NCBI RefSeq assembly: GCF_012927205.1
Contig: NZ_JABBGC010000003.1
Location: 310,001 to 374,000, forward strand
Length of the DNA: 64,000 nt
Source: Chitinophaga fulva
GTDB lineage: Bacteria; Bacteroidota; Bacteroidia; Chitinophagales; Chitinophagaceae
Reading direction: 5' to 3'
The stretch's first letter is position 1, and each line of letters opens with the position of its first letter. The position numbers were made by a program, and so were the translations under genes. Positions 28,813-38,078 of the stretch are shown here, in pieces. The notes beneath the pieces are model-generated. The model ran no database searches and was not told the DNA's origin. It saw only the letters and a program-made list of their open reading frames with translations.

Positions 28813-29453
28813 ATCTCCTTAAACATTTCTACTAAACAGAAAATACCGATCACTATTGAAAAGATGCCCACCGCATAGTTAATACCTTTTACGGAAGGCT
28901 TCCATTTGCCGGAAAATCTTGTTACTGACAGTGCAAAGAGGCAGCTGTAGCCTGTCATGGCGATGATAATACCTACGCTTTGCAGTACTAAAATGCCCAC
29001 TGCGGTATAAGCATCTTTTGCGGCCAACGTAAAAGCGATGGTACAAGCACCGCCCGTTCCGGCCAGGCCGTGCAGCATACCTACCCAGAAAGAGCGGCTT
29101 AACATGTTGCCTTGCGGGATATGCATATGATCATGCGTGTGTTTGCCTTTGCGCGGGAAGTTGCGCATGATGGCGGTTACACCGAGCCATATCATCACCG
29201 GACCAATTAAAAACTCTACATAACCAGCCACCTTTTCGGACAGCGCTGACTTTAATATCAGGATCAGGATACCGAAGATGATCAATGTAAGCGAGTGCCC
29301 GATGGCCCACTGAGAAGAGCGCCACATCAGCTTTTTCAGCCGCTGTTTACTTTTATCTTCTGTGGCCAGCACTGACACCGCCGCCACATGATCGGGCTCA
29401 AACGAATGCTGAATACCCATCAAAAAGGAATCTAAAAACAAGGGCACTATCAT
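28809..29453 (-). CDS. UreH/NicO-like membrane protein, candidate Co2+/Ni2+ transporter (copy 1)
   Basis: This 214-aa membrane protein has about six hydrophobic segments and the motif HSFEPDHVAAVSVLA near its N-terminus, resembling the His/Asp metal signature of nickel/cobalt transporters. A second conserved block, SFWVGMLHGLAGTGGAC, lies mid-protein after a short histidine-containing cytoplasmic loop. It is a close paralogue of the next gene upstream (29466-30173), the two being a tandem duplication 12 bp apart. Place inside the corrin operon suggests cobalt uptake or efflux. Proteins of this group are also annotated as urease-accessory UreH-like, so the metal and direction are inference. 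Confidence 0.75.
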   Translation of the reverse strand: MIVPLFLDSFLMGIQHSFEPDHVAAVSVLATEDKSKQRLKKLMWRSSQWAIGHSLTLIIFGILILILKSALSEKVAGYVEFLIGPVMIWLGVTAIMRNFPRKGKHTHDHMHIPQGNMLSRSFWVGMLHGLAGTGGACTIAFTLAAKDAYTAVGILVLQSVGIIIAMTGYSCLFALSVTRFSGKWKPSVKGINYAVGIFSIVIGIFCLVEMFKEI

Positions 29454-29465
29454 GTCTTATATTAT

Positions 29466-30173
29466 TTATCCATTTAGAAAATCATGGACCGCGTTATAAA
29501 TCCAAAGCAGTCCCACACCGATGTAAACCACACCCACCAAGGCATTGATGACTTTGAAAGCTACCTGGTTCCGTTCAATAAAACGGGATATAGAAAAGGC
29601 AAGTACGCAGCTATAGGTGGTCATCGCGAGGATGATACCCAAACTTTGCAGCACGATGATCCATACAGCCGTCATGTTATCCTTTGCTGCCAGCGCAAGC
29701 GCGATGGCGCAGGCGCCACCCGTGCCCGCCAGTCCGTGCAACATACCTACCCAGAAAGAGCGGCTCAGTGGATTCATGGCTATCTCTTCTCCCTGTTTGC
29801 CATGCAGGTGCAGGGCATTGGAGAGATGTTCATGTTCTTCTATCTTTTTATGTTCCGCCATCAGGGCTTTCAGCTTGTGATTGCGGCGGATAGCATCTAC
29901 TCCCAACCATACCATCAGTGGCCCTACGGCTATTTCAGCCCAGGCAGAAATGTTATAGGGCAACGCCGTTTTAAGCAGCAGCGCCAGGGCACTAAAGATG
30001 ATCAACGTAAAGGAATGTCCCAGCGCCCATTGCGAGGAACGCCAGATCAGGCGCGCCATGCCACTTTTATGGCGGCTTTTCTCGGATGCCAGCACCGATA
30101 CCGCAGCCATATGGTCTGGTTCAAACGAGTGCTGTACACCGAGTAATAATGAATCAAAAAGTAATGGATACAT
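29466..30173 (-). CDS. UreH/NicO-like membrane protein, candidate Co2+/Ni2+ transporter (copy 2)
   Basis: The 235-aa paralogue of 28809-29453 shares the HSFEPDHMAAVSVLA motif, the WRSSQWALGHSFTLIIF segment and the NPLSRSFWVGMLHGLAGTGG block, and has a longer cytoplasmic loop with several His and Glu residues (around residues 105-130). It precedes copy 1 in the operon and follows cbiD. The two copies may form a heteromer or serve different conditions. No periplasmic metal-binding partner or ATPase is present, so uptake would be by secondary transport. Confidence 0.75.
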   Translation of the reverse strand: MYPLLFDSLLLGVQHSFEPDHMAAVSVLASEKSRHKSGMARLIWRSSQWALGHSFTLIIFSALALLLKTALPYNISAWAEIAVGPLMVWLGVDAIRRNHKLKALMAEHKKIEEHEHLSNALHLHGKQGEEIAMNPLSRSFWVGMLHGLAGTGGACAIALALAAKDNMTAVWIIVLQSLGIILAMTTYSCVLAFSISRFIERNQVAFKVINALVGVVYIGVGLLWIYNAVHDFLNG

Positions 30174-30185
30174 GCTTTTCTGTTT

Positions 30186-31274
30186 TTAATCGCCAAACAA
30201 CAGGTGCTTATCTGTCGCGTCTATCAATACTATCTTAAAAGGCAGCGGCCTTATTTCTTTGGTGATGACTTCCCTGCATTGCGCAGCCAGCGCTGTATAA
30301 AATGGTTCTCCTTCGCGGAATGGAAACAGTTCTGTTAATCCCCTGGCCATGTTAAGCGAAAGAATACTGTCGCATAGTTCTTTGGGGTAGCCTGCTTTTG
30401 TGGCTAATGATGCTACAAATTCCTTGTTCCAGGATGACTGATTACTATGTGTATTCAGTGCACCGCCAGCAATTTTCACCGCCTTGCCCAGCATCATGCC
30501 GATGGTAAAGGATGTCAGCGGCACGTTGTTAATTTTGGCCAGTGTTTCTCCTATCCAGTTGCCGTATTGCACAAAGCCCATCATGGGCAATGCGGGGAAC
30601 AACGCTTTTAAGATCTTTTCACTACGCCCCCCGGAATTGATAACGACCGTATTCAGTCCATTGGCTATGGCCACATCAATACCTTGTTCTATACTGGCGA
30701 TGTAAGCTGCCGAAGAAAATGGTTTCACCTTACCCGTGGTGCCGAGAATGGATATCCCATCTACAATACCGAGGCGACTGTTCAATGTTTTTCTGGCCAG
30801 CTCTTCTCCCATCGGTACGCTCACGCTGATGCACACACGCTTGTCGAGCTGATGTTGTAATAATAGTTGCTCCACTACCTGCCTCATCATTTGCCGGGGT
30901 ACCGGATTGATGGCCGGTTCACCTACAGCCACCGGCAATCCTGGCAGAGTGACCATGCCCACCCCTTTACCTGGCAAAAAAGTAACTGCCTGTTCGCCAC
31001 CGAAATACACGGTGCTGGCTATTTCCGCCCCATTGGTAACATCGGGGTCATCGCCGCTGTCTTTATACGTGACGCAGGTAGCGCTATATGTATCAAATGA
31101 GCAGGCATGTATTTTAAAGAGCACTTCTTCGCCGCCCGGCAGCGTGATGGTCACCACTGCTACTTCCTCCTGTTCTATCAGGGCTTGTAAAGCCGCCTGG
31201 GTACAGGCGGTAGCGCAGGCCCCGGTGCTATAGCCCCATCGCAGGTCGCCGGAAGGAATGGGCTTCAGGCTCAT
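30186..31274 (-). CDS. cbiD: Cobalt-precorrin-5B C1-methyltransferase
   Basis: The 362-aa protein is CbiD, the enzyme that methylates C1 of cobalt-precorrin-5B in the anaerobic (early-cobalt) corrin pathway using SAM. Typical features are LRWGYSTGACATACTQAALQ split at the N-terminus (LRWGYSTGACATA), the GGEEVLFKI segment, DDPDVTNGAEI, the GVGMVTLPGLPVAVGEPAINPVPR block (GVGMVTLPGL and GEPAINPVPR) and SRLGIVDGISILGTTG. Length is normal. Its start overlaps the cbiJ stop by 4 bp. Together with cbiG and cbiX it marks the anaerobic route. Confidence 0.95.
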   Translation of the reverse strand: MSLKPIPSGDLRWGYSTGACATACTQAALQALIEQEEVAVVTITLPGGEEVLFKIHACSFDTYSATCVTYKDSGDDPDVTNGAEIASTVYFGGEQAVTFLPGKGVGMVTLPGLPVAVGEPAINPVPRQMMRQVVEQLLLQHQLDKRVCISVSVPMGEELARKTLNSRLGIVDGISILGTTGKVKPFSSAAYIASIEQGIDVAIANGLNTVVINSGGRSEKILKALFPALPMMGFVQYGNWIGETLAKINNVPLTSFTIGMMLGKAVKIAGGALNTHSNQSSWNKEFVASLATKAGYPKELCDSILSLNMARGLTELFPFREGEPFYTALAAQCREVITKEIRPLPFKIVLIDATDKHLLFGD

Positions 31275-32044
31275 AGTGCCTTCATTTTATGTTGATGAAG
31301 ATATTGCCGCAAGCCTTCCGCTCCTTCCACTTTAATAAAGTGGGCAGGCAGGACAGGGCGGCGAATAATATATAATGGTTTACCCGCAGCAATGGCAGCT
31401 CTTTGTTTAACGGAGAGAAAACCGCTTTCGCCGCTCTCCTTTGTCACCACGGCCTCCGCGCCGGTTTGTTGTATGACGGCCAATTCCTCTTCTACTGTCT
31501 TCCCCGGAAAAGACAACAACAGCTGATCTTCCGGAAAATTATCTGCCTGTGCAATTGCCAGTGAAGTATCACGCGGCAGAATACGGCAAAACATCTTCTT
31601 TTGTTGCCAATATGGTTTCCAGCGGGCGATGGTTTGTACGCCCGTTAAGGATAGTACCGGCTCATAGTTATGGCGGAGCAAGGCTTCCAGCACCTCGCTA
31701 TAACTGTCAGCATAGCGGATGAGCGGATGTGTGGACGTTTCGGGATAGGCGCGTTCCGGGCGTACCACGGGAATGCCCATACGCTCGCTCACTTCCCCTA
31801 TAGTAGTATGCAGTTCGGCAGCAAATGGGTGGCTCGCATGGATGATCAGAGAGATCGAATGCGTTTCGCAAAATGCAAGCAAAGCTGCTGTACTAAAGGC
31901 ACCGTAACGGTAATGTCCACCCGCAGGCAGGTCCACGTCTATCGCTATTTTGGTGGAGTACCAAAATGGCAGGTCTGCGGCGGCCAGTACCGCCATCGCC
32001 ATTTTACCTTCTGTCGTGCCACCAAAAACCAATACCATACTCAT
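31271..32044 (-). CDS. cbiJ: Precorrin-6A reductase (CbiJ/CobK)
   Basis: This 257-aa protein matches CbiJ/CobK, which reduces (cobalt-)precorrin-6A to 6B with NAD(P)H. Visible are the N-terminal VLVFGGTTEGKMAM motif, LIIHASHPFAAELHTTI, the RPERAYPE loop that contacts substrate and the late AVVTKESGESGFLSVK motif. It overlaps cbiD by 4 bp and follows cbiG-cobM by 6 bp, so it is tightly embedded in the operon. Family certainty is high. Confidence 0.93.
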   Translation of the reverse strand: MSMVLVFGGTTEGKMAMAVLAAADLPFWYSTKIAIDVDLPAGGHYRYGAFSTAALLAFCETHSISLIIHASHPFAAELHTTIGEVSERMGIPVVRPERAYPETSTHPLIRYADSYSEVLEALLRHNYEPVLSLTGVQTIARWKPYWQQKKMFCRILPRDTSLAIAQADNFPEDQLLLSFPGKTVEEELAVIQQTGAEAVVTKESGESGFLSVKQRAAIAAGKPLYIIRRPVLPAHFIKVEGAEGLRQYLHQHKMKAL

Positions 32045-32050
32045 TTTTAT

Positions 32051-33877
32051 TTAGTTACGGAAGATATGTCTCCACGTAGGATTATAAAGATGTGACCTGT
32101 TTTTTCGTGCGCCGATGGCCGTTCCTACAATAATGAGAGCCGTACGTGTCAGCTTATTGCTGCGGATGATGGCCGCCAGGTCTTTCAGTTCGCCAGTAAA
32201 AACCTTTTCATCTTTCCAGGTAACGCGGTACAGTACTGCTACCGGCGTTTCCGGTGGGTAGTGCACCAACAGTTGAGCCTGTACGCTTTTAGCAATGGTC
32301 GCACTGAGGAAGATACACATGGTAGCACGATGGCGCGCCATATCTTCCAGCTTTTCATTTTCCGGCAGTGGCGTGTTGCCTTCCCCTCTGGTGAGGATGA
32401 TGGACTGCACTACTTCCGGTATGGTAAATTCTGATTGGAGTACAGCAGCAGCGGCCTGGAATGAAGAGATGCCCGGCACGATGAAGTAGTCCATCCCTTT
32501 CTCGTCGAAGATGGTCATCTGCTCCTGGATAGCGCCATAGATCGATGGATCACCGGACTGCAGGCGTACGATGAGGTGCCCGAGGGCATAGTGTTTTTCC
32601 ATCAGCTGTACCTGCTCTTCGAGTGTCATGCCGGCAGAATTTTGCACTACAGCACCTGTTTTGGCGAAGTGTGTCAGCTCTTCCGGCACGAGGCTACCGG
32701 CGTATAAAATGAGGTCTGCGGCCTGCAATAATTCTTTGCCACGCACCGCTATTAGCGCAGCATCACCCGGACCGGCCCCTACAATGGCTACCTGCGCACG
32801 CCTTTCTAAAGACGTATCCAGGGCTACCGCGATGGTATGTTTTTTCCCGGATGGCAAGCCAATCTTTTGTTTTTCGAGCAGCCAGGCGTGGTTACCGGAA
32901 GCCAGCAGTGATGAGGCTTCTGACACACTGTGCACCCCCAGTTTATCCATCACCACCTCCGATGGATTAGCCACAGTTTGGGTATTCAATTGATCTGCGG
33001 TATACGTATGAAAAGGGACTTTCCATTTTTCCGCGAGGGCGATAATAGCCACTTCATCGTGTTTGACATCAATAGACGCGATGCTTTTTACCGCTTGTGG
33101 TGCAAGGCCGTACTGCGCCAGTTGCGCTAAAACAGACACTTCCAGCTCCTCGCTGCCAATATCCCGGCTGCAACCAATGCCTACATGTAAAGCAGCAGGA
33201 TGATAATGCAACACCGGTATGCTTTCGTTGTAATGACGATAGGTAACAGCGATCAATAATGCATAATCATCCAGCTTGATGTCTGTTTTCTTAAAAAAGA
33301 TATCTACAAAACCAGGTTTGGTTTGTATCATTCGCTCCGTACCTTCATCTTTTATATCCAGTAGCAGTGCCACTTTTTTATTATTGACGAATATCGAGAT
33401 GATAGTATTCATCGGTACGCTGGCCGATGTTTTCCAGCCATTTTGTTGACCAAGGGTATCCAATGCCCAGATGTCTTGTAAGTCACTGGAAGTAGTAATA
33501 ACCGCCTGTGCTCCGAGTGTACGGGCTATTTGCCTGGCGAGCGTATTGGCTCCGCCGAGATGCCCGGACAATACCGGTTGTACAAAGTAGCCGTGATCAT
33601 CAAGGTTGACGATGGCCGGATCAACTTTTTTATCCTGGATAAATGGCGCAATACTGCGCACACAGATACCGAGTGCGCCAATAAATACAAACGACGTATA
33701 GGCGTGGAAATTATCGTCCAGGAAAGCCGCGATGGACAGAATTTGTGTCACGTCCGCGCTTTCCTGCGCTCTGGTAGTAAAGATGGCAGCCTCCGGCAAT
33801 GCCTCACAGATAGTTGTTGCCAGTTGCAAAGCCCGGTCTGTGCTGGCGATGATAGCTATATTAAATGTCTTCCTCAT
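32051..33877 (-). CDS. cbiG-cobM: CbiG-CobM/CbiF fusion (precorrin-5A hydrolase / precorrin-4 C11-methyltransferase)
   Basis: The 608-aa chain joins two enzymes. Residues about 1-340 are CbiG: an N-terminal sensor-like half with VFIGALGICVRSIAPFI, the central domain with SGHLGGANTLARQIA, and the C-terminal half with HVGIGCSRDIGSEEL. CbiG opens the delta-lactone and releases acetaldehyde. Residues about 365-608 are the SAM-dependent C11-methyltransferase: QVAIVGAGPGDAALIAVRG, YAGSLVPEELTHF, RLQSGDPSIYGAIQEQM and FVPGISSFQ-type VPGISSFQAAAAVL. The start at 33877 (MRKTFNIAI) forms an ATGA overlap with the upstream cbiET gene. The longer frame upstream is the shadow of that gene. Fusing consecutive steps may channel the intermediate. 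Confidence 0.93.
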   Translation of the reverse strand: MRKTFNIAIIASTDRALQLATTICEALPEAAIFTTRAQESADVTQILSIAAFLDDNFHAYTSFVFIGALGICVRSIAPFIQDKKVDPAIVNLDDHGYFVQPVLSGHLGGANTLARQIARTLGAQAVITTSSDLQDIWALDTLGQQNGWKTSASVPMNTIISIFVNNKKVALLLDIKDEGTERMIQTKPGFVDIFFKKTDIKLDDYALLIAVTYRHYNESIPVLHYHPAALHVGIGCSRDIGSEELEVSVLAQLAQYGLAPQAVKSIASIDVKHDEVAIIALAEKWKVPFHTYTADQLNTQTVANPSEVVMDKLGVHSVSEASSLLASGNHAWLLEKQKIGLPSGKKHTIAVALDTSLERRAQVAIVGAGPGDAALIAVRGKELLQAADLILYAGSLVPEELTHFAKTGAVVQNSAGMTLEEQVQLMEKHYALGHLIVRLQSGDPSIYGAIQEQMTIFDEKGMDYFIVPGISSFQAAAAVLQSEFTIPEVVQSIILTRGEGNTPLPENEKLEDMARHRATMCIFLSATIAKSVQAQLLVHYPPETPVAVLYRVTWKDEKVFTGELKDLAAIIRSNKLTRTALIIVGTAIGARKNRSHLYNPTWRHIFRN

Positions 33878-35064
33878 CGTGTTTTGATAGCAGTTAAAAT
33901 AGTGATCGGATTGTGCGCATTTACCTGCAACACTTCTTCCGGCTGCAGCTCCCAACCCGCGTTGGTGGCAGATATAACGAACTGCTCCCTGCTGGAAGCC
34001 TGTACTGCATTGAGCACAATACGACCTCCTTTATTGATATGTTGGTTGATAATTTGTACCAATGCATCCAGCCTGTTGCCATGACCACCGATGAACACTG
34101 CGTCAGGCGATGGCAGGGAGGCGTGATCCTTCTCATAAAAATCGCCCATAACTACCTCAATACCTGGCGCGGCTAATCGTTCCATATTATGCTGTATGAT
34201 GGTTTCGCATTCAGTCCTTATCTCAAAAGCATATACTCCCAGATCTGCGTGCATACGTTTGGCCTCAATGGCAACAGAGCCCGTGCAGCAACCAATGTCC
34301 CAAAACGTGGCGGCTGTGTGCAGCTGGAGATGTGACAGGGTTACCAAACGGACACTACGTTTAGTGATCATGTTGGGTCTGCCGGGTAAGCCTTCGAATT
34401 GCTGATCTGCTATGCCCATGCCCGGCATTTTTGCCGGTGACACCTGCCGGAGCAGTACACAGTTAAGCGGATGAAAAGAGCGTGTAGTCATTTCCTTGAG
34501 TGTGCCGCTGGTAATGTTCTCCTGTTGTCCATCCAGGTCTTCCGCTACTACCATCTCGTAGTGATGGAAGTTGTATTGCAACATACGTGCGGCTATCGCC
34601 TGCGGGCTGCGGGTTACATCGGTCAGCACGGAAATGAATTTATCATCCTTTATCAACGCGGCGTCCAGCTCTTTCCATCCACGCCCGTGTACGGAGGTAT
34701 GACGGACCTGTTCGTAGGGTTGCCCAATTTTGGTAAAAAGCCTTTGAATGCTGCTGAAGTGGGGGAATACCTGTAAAGTGGCCTTGGGTGCATATTTATA
34801 GATGGTTTGTACCATACCATAAAACAACGGGTCGCCGCTGGCGAATATCACGACCGTTTCCCCGGCCTGCTGATATTGCTCAAAAAGCGCTACCATGCTA
34901 CCTTTGATGGTGATCCAGGTATGTTGCTCCGGTAACAGCGCTTTTACCAGCCCGTAGTGCCGCTGCCCACCACTGAACACGCATGGCTGTGCCAGCAGCG
35001 GCAATGCTTCCGGCATAATATTGTGTGTGGTTTGATTGGCAGTACCGATGACGATAAAATGCAT
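33874..35064 (-). CDS. cobL: CbiET fusion (precorrin-6B C5,C15-methyltransferase, decarboxylating; CobL)
   Basis: The 396-aa protein is CobL-type: residues about 1-210 are the CbiE tetrapyrrole methylase (HFIVIGTANQT, FASGDPLFYGMVQTI, LTDVTRSPQAIA) and residues about 215-396 the CbiT methyltransferase with SAM motif DIGCCTGSVAIEAKRM and VFIGGHGNRLDALVQII. It methylates C5 and C15 and removes the C12 acetate carboxyl group. The N-terminal glycine motif of CbiE is weaker than usual (VIGTANQ in place of VVGIGPG), which is worth noting but common in fused CobL. It overlaps cbiG-cobM by 4 bp and lies 6 bp downstream of cobJ-cbiC. Confidence 0.93.
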   Translation of the reverse strand: MHFIVIGTANQTTHNIMPEALPLLAQPCVFSGGQRHYGLVKALLPEQHTWITIKGSMVALFEQYQQAGETVVIFASGDPLFYGMVQTIYKYAPKATLQVFPHFSSIQRLFTKIGQPYEQVRHTSVHGRGWKELDAALIKDDKFISVLTDVTRSPQAIAARMLQYNFHHYEMVVAEDLDGQQENITSGTLKEMTTRSFHPLNCVLLRQVSPAKMPGMGIADQQFEGLPGRPNMITKRSVRLVTLSHLQLHTAATFWDIGCCTGSVAIEAKRMHADLGVYAFEIRTECETIIQHNMERLAAPGIEVVMGDFYEKDHASLPSPDAVFIGGHGNRLDALVQIINQHINKGGRIVLNAVQASSREQFVISATNAGWELQPEEVLQVNAHNPITILTAIKTR

Positions 35065-35070
35065 AGCTGA

Positions 35071-36432
35071 TTATTGGACCTGTTCCAGGATAGTAAAGGC
35101 AGCATTGACAATAGCCGCAGCGACATTACTGCCGCCTTTACGTCCTTCGATGATGACAGATGGAATGTCTGGCAGGTATTTCATTTTAAACTTAGATTCG
35201 AGTACGTTCACAAAACCCACCGGCGCCGCTACCACCCCTATAGGACGGCAGTTGCCCTGCTGATACTGATCGCAGATCTCCAACAAGGCGGTAGGCGCAT
35301 TGCCGATCACATACAGAGCGTCCGGATGCTCCTGTATGGCCAAACGAATACCCGCCTGGCTACGCGTAATATTCTCCGCGGCTGCTAATGCCAACACACG
35401 TTCATCGTTCAGGTAACATTTTACCGCAACACCATACTTGCTGGTAAAGGCTTTGGTGATGCCTGATTGTACCATGGTCACATCCGTGATCACCGTACCA
35501 CCGCCAGCGAGGTATTCATGCCACTGCTCCAAAGCGCCTTCTGTAGCGTAATACAGCTGTTCATACTCAAAATCTGCCGTGCTATGAATGCACCTGATCA
35601 CAGCCCACTGGTCAGCAGGCGACAGCTCATCCCGTTTGAGTTGCAAGCGTATCTGGCGGAAGCTCTCCTGCTGAATCTCTTCGCCAGTGTGTGGTTTACG
35701 GCTCAGGTAACCACGAGGGGTCACTAAAAAGTTGTTGAAGCGATACGTCTGTGAGTTGCCTATCATCACCAGGCAAAACATATCCACCAGTGTTACGTCC
35801 AGTTCACCGAGCGTCGTCAGTTGAATATGTTCTTCCGGGCGGGCCACCTGTCTTACAATAGCCACGGGTGTTTCCGGGCTGCGGTGCTGCAGGAATATTT
35901 CCTTGAGTCGTGACAACTGCCAATGGCGTTGCTTACTTCTCGGATTATATAATGACGTAACGAAGTCGCCGATAGCGGCTGCGTGGATACGTTTTTCTAT
36001 CGTGGTCCATGGTGTCATGAGGTCTGACAGAGAGATGGTACAGAAATCGTGACCAATGGGCGCACCTAACCGGGCCGCGGCCGCCTGGAAAGCGCTGATG
36101 CCCGGAATAGAGGACAGCGCTATATCCTGTCGGTTTTGCTTCGACGCATATTCATACACTAAGGACGCCATGGCATATACCCCCGCATCACCAGAACTGA
36201 TCACTGCCACATGCTTTCCGGCTGTACAGCTTTCCACCGCCAGCACCGCACGGGCTTCCTCCTCCGACAACTCCTTGCCAATGCACTGTGCGCCAGGCTT
36301 TAAAAGATGCTCCACAAACCGGAAATAGTAATGATAGCCAATTATTATATCTGCATCCGCGAGTGCCTGCCGGGCTATGGGGAGCAAATAACCGGCATCA
36401 CCCGGGCCAATACCAATCACACTTAGGCGCAT
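35071..36432 (-). CDS. cobJ-cbiC: CobJ/CbiH-CbiC fusion (precorrin-3B C17-methyltransferase / precorrin-8 methylmutase)
   Basis: This 453-aa chain carries two enzymes. Residues about 1-245 are the C17-methyltransferase that performs ring contraction: SVIGIGPGDAGYLLPIAR, VISSGDAGVYAMASL, YNPRSKQRHWQL and MIGNSQTYRF. Residues about 255-453 are the CbiC/CobH methylmutase, which moves a methyl from C11 to C12: VIRCIHSTADFEYEQL with the catalytic His, ITDVTMVQSGI, AIGNAPTAL-type VIGNAPTALLEI and GVVAAPVGFVNV. The two act at distant points of the pathway, so fusion would not channel a direct intermediate. Its start overlaps the cobI stop by 10 bp. Confidence 0.94.
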   Translation of the reverse strand: MRLSVIGIGPGDAGYLLPIARQALADADIIIGYHYYFRFVEHLLKPGAQCIGKELSEEEARAVLAVESCTAGKHVAVISSGDAGVYAMASLVYEYASKQNRQDIALSSIPGISAFQAAAARLGAPIGHDFCTISLSDLMTPWTTIEKRIHAAAIGDFVTSLYNPRSKQRHWQLSRLKEIFLQHRSPETPVAIVRQVARPEEHIQLTTLGELDVTLVDMFCLVMIGNSQTYRFNNFLVTPRGYLSRKPHTGEEIQQESFRQIRLQLKRDELSPADQWAVIRCIHSTADFEYEQLYYATEGALEQWHEYLAGGGTVITDVTMVQSGITKAFTSKYGVAVKCYLNDERVLALAAAENITRSQAGIRLAIQEHPDALYVIGNAPTALLEICDQYQQGNCRPIGVVAAPVGFVNVLESKFKMKYLPDIPSVIIEGRKGGSNVAAAIVNAAFTILEQVQ

Positions 36433-37136
36433 ATGTTACTTTTTAAAATGATCAATGAGAAATAGGGAAGCACATGACCTTCCAATGCGGAAATGTCCGT
36501 AAACAGCTGCTGGTCAGGCGTCCCCAGCTTCTCACTGTACAACATGGTTACCTTGCCTATTGCCACAAATGGCTGTATATATTGCATGGCCGCCCTCACC
36601 TTGATGAGTACGACGGTTTCAAATTGCTGTAAATATTGTTGCAGATCGGCTTCACTTTTTAAAAGCGGTATGATGGCGATCTTTTCGCGGAGCAAAGCCA
36701 GTGGCGCCTGATGAGCCGCAGTAGCCAACAGGAAGGAAGGTACGCCTGCAATGATTTCCAGCGGCAGCTGGTGTACATGGATTTGTTGTAGGATGTATAC
36801 AAAGGTGCTGTAAAAGGAAACATCTCCCTCGCTTACAAAACAAACCTGCGCACCTGTTTCCACCAGGGCTTTCATCTCAAAGAAACATTTCGTATAGACC
36901 TCGAGATTATAGGCACGGTCTGTTTTCATATCGAGGATGACCGGCACCATTCGTTTATCTCCCAAATCATAATAATCTAAAATGGAGCGCGCATAACTCC
37001 GAACGCCCTCTTCCTGAAAAGAGGCCGGGTAGAAGATCACATCACATGCCTTCAATACCTTTAAACCCTTTACAGTAATCAATTCCGGATCGCCCGGACC
37101 TAAAGAAACCGCATATATTTTACCAGTAGTGCTCAA
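36423..37136 (-). CDS. cobI: Precorrin-2 C20-methyltransferase (CobI/CbiL)
   Basis: The 237-aa protein matches CobI/CbiL, the SAM-dependent enzyme that methylates C20 of (cobalt-)precorrin-2 and commits the ring to the corrin route. Visible motifs are KIYAVSLGPGDPELITVKGL at the N-terminus, DVIFYPASFQEEGV, CFVSEGDVSFYSTFVY and IIAGVPSFLLATAAHQAPL. It overlaps cbiX upstream by 4 bp and cobJ-cbiC downstream by 10 bp. Family certainty is high. Confidence 0.94.
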   Translation of the reverse strand: MSTTGKIYAVSLGPGDPELITVKGLKVLKACDVIFYPASFQEEGVRSYARSILDYYDLGDKRMVPVILDMKTDRAYNLEVYTKCFFEMKALVETGAQVCFVSEGDVSFYSTFVYILQQIHVHQLPLEIIAGVPSFLLATAAHQAPLALLREKIAIIPLLKSEADLQQYLQQFETVVLIKVRAAMQYIQPFVAIGKVTMLYSEKLGTPDQQLFTDISALEGHVLPYFSLIILKSNICA

Positions 37137-38068
37137 ATCCCCAATACTTTTTTTACGGTAGAGAAAACTCCTTTTTTATCGCCCGGCTTTTCTTCTTCTT
37201 CGAAGAGAATACCTTTTACATTGAGATGATGACCGATTTGTTCTTTGCCCTGATCGGCTTCAAATCCTACGATTTGGGTACGGTATTTACAGAGCTGGCA
37301 GTTCATATTCGGATCGCCTTTTTCTGCTTCCGCAATGCGTATCCCGATGGCCTGTAACAGCCATTCATGGCTGCCCAGCGGCTCTGTAGCAATATATTCT
37401 TTACCAGGCGACAACACTTGTTGCGCAGCTACCTGCTCATAAATTCTTTTGAGTAATACGCCCGTAAAAAGGAAGATGGGTAGCACGACCACTCTTTTAA
37501 ACGGTAGTTTTTCCATCAGTGGAAAAGCGTCTTGCAACAAGGGCTTCGTAACGCCTATATAGGCTGTAGTAGCGAATCCGAATCCCATGCCTTCCCAGAG
37601 CATGCGGGTTAATTTGGCCACATCGGAGTTGGCATCCGGATCATTGGTACCCCGCCCTACGACCAGCAGGCAGCTTTCCGCACGCGGAAATGCAGGCACT
37701 GTTGCTTCTGCTTTCTCTACCAGCCAGCGCGTGAGTTGCAGCAGCGGTCCTGTAATACCCAGATGGCTCGCCATCGTGATGGTGAGATCCGGATATTGTT
37801 GTTGCAGGGAATTCATTTCAAAAGGGATATCATTTTTCGCGTGGCCACCTGCAAAAAGGATGGCCGGCAAAGCGATGATATGTCGTACTCCCTGCTGGTA
37901 CATGCGTTCTACCGCAGCGGCATACACTGGATGTGCAAACTCCAGGAAGCCGTAGTCCACTATCCTGTCGGGATAGCGCTGTTGTAATTTTTCTACCAGG
38001 ATTTTAAAGTGCGTAACGCCCTCCTTATCCCTGCTGCCATGTCCACAAATCAGAATACCTTGTTTCAT
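37133..38068 (-). CDS. cbiX: Sirohydrochlorin cobaltochelatase CbiX with MxCxxC motif
   Basis: The 311-aa protein is the long form of CbiX, which inserts cobalt into sirohydrochlorin at the start of the anaerobic route. It has two repeated halves: the first opens GILICGHGSRDKEGV with the catalytic His and includes HIIALPAILFAGGHAKND, and the second has LLVVGRGTNDPDANSD and VVVLPIFLFTGVL. The C-terminal part holds Met255-Asn-Cys-Gln-Leu-Cys260, the MxCxxC motif known from the Fe-S-containing CbiX of Bacillus megaterium. The ATG at 38068 is chosen over the in-frame ATG at 38104, which would overlap cobA and add non-family residues. It overlaps cobI by 4 bp. Confidence 0.93.
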   Translation of the reverse strand: MKQGILICGHGSRDKEGVTHFKILVEKLQQRYPDRIVDYGFLEFAHPVYAAAVERMYQQGVRHIIALPAILFAGGHAKNDIPFEMNSLQQQYPDLTITMASHLGITGPLLQLTRWLVEKAEATVPAFPRAESCLLVVGRGTNDPDANSDVAKLTRMLWEGMGFGFATTAYIGVTKPLLQDAFPLMEKLPFKRVVVLPIFLFTGVLLKRIYEQVAAQQVLSPGKEYIATEPLGSHEWLLQAIGIRIAEAEKGDPNMNCQLCKYRTQIVGFEADQGKEQIGHHLNVKGILFEEEEKPGDKKGVFSTVKKVLGI

Positions 38069-38078
38069 ACCATTCGTT

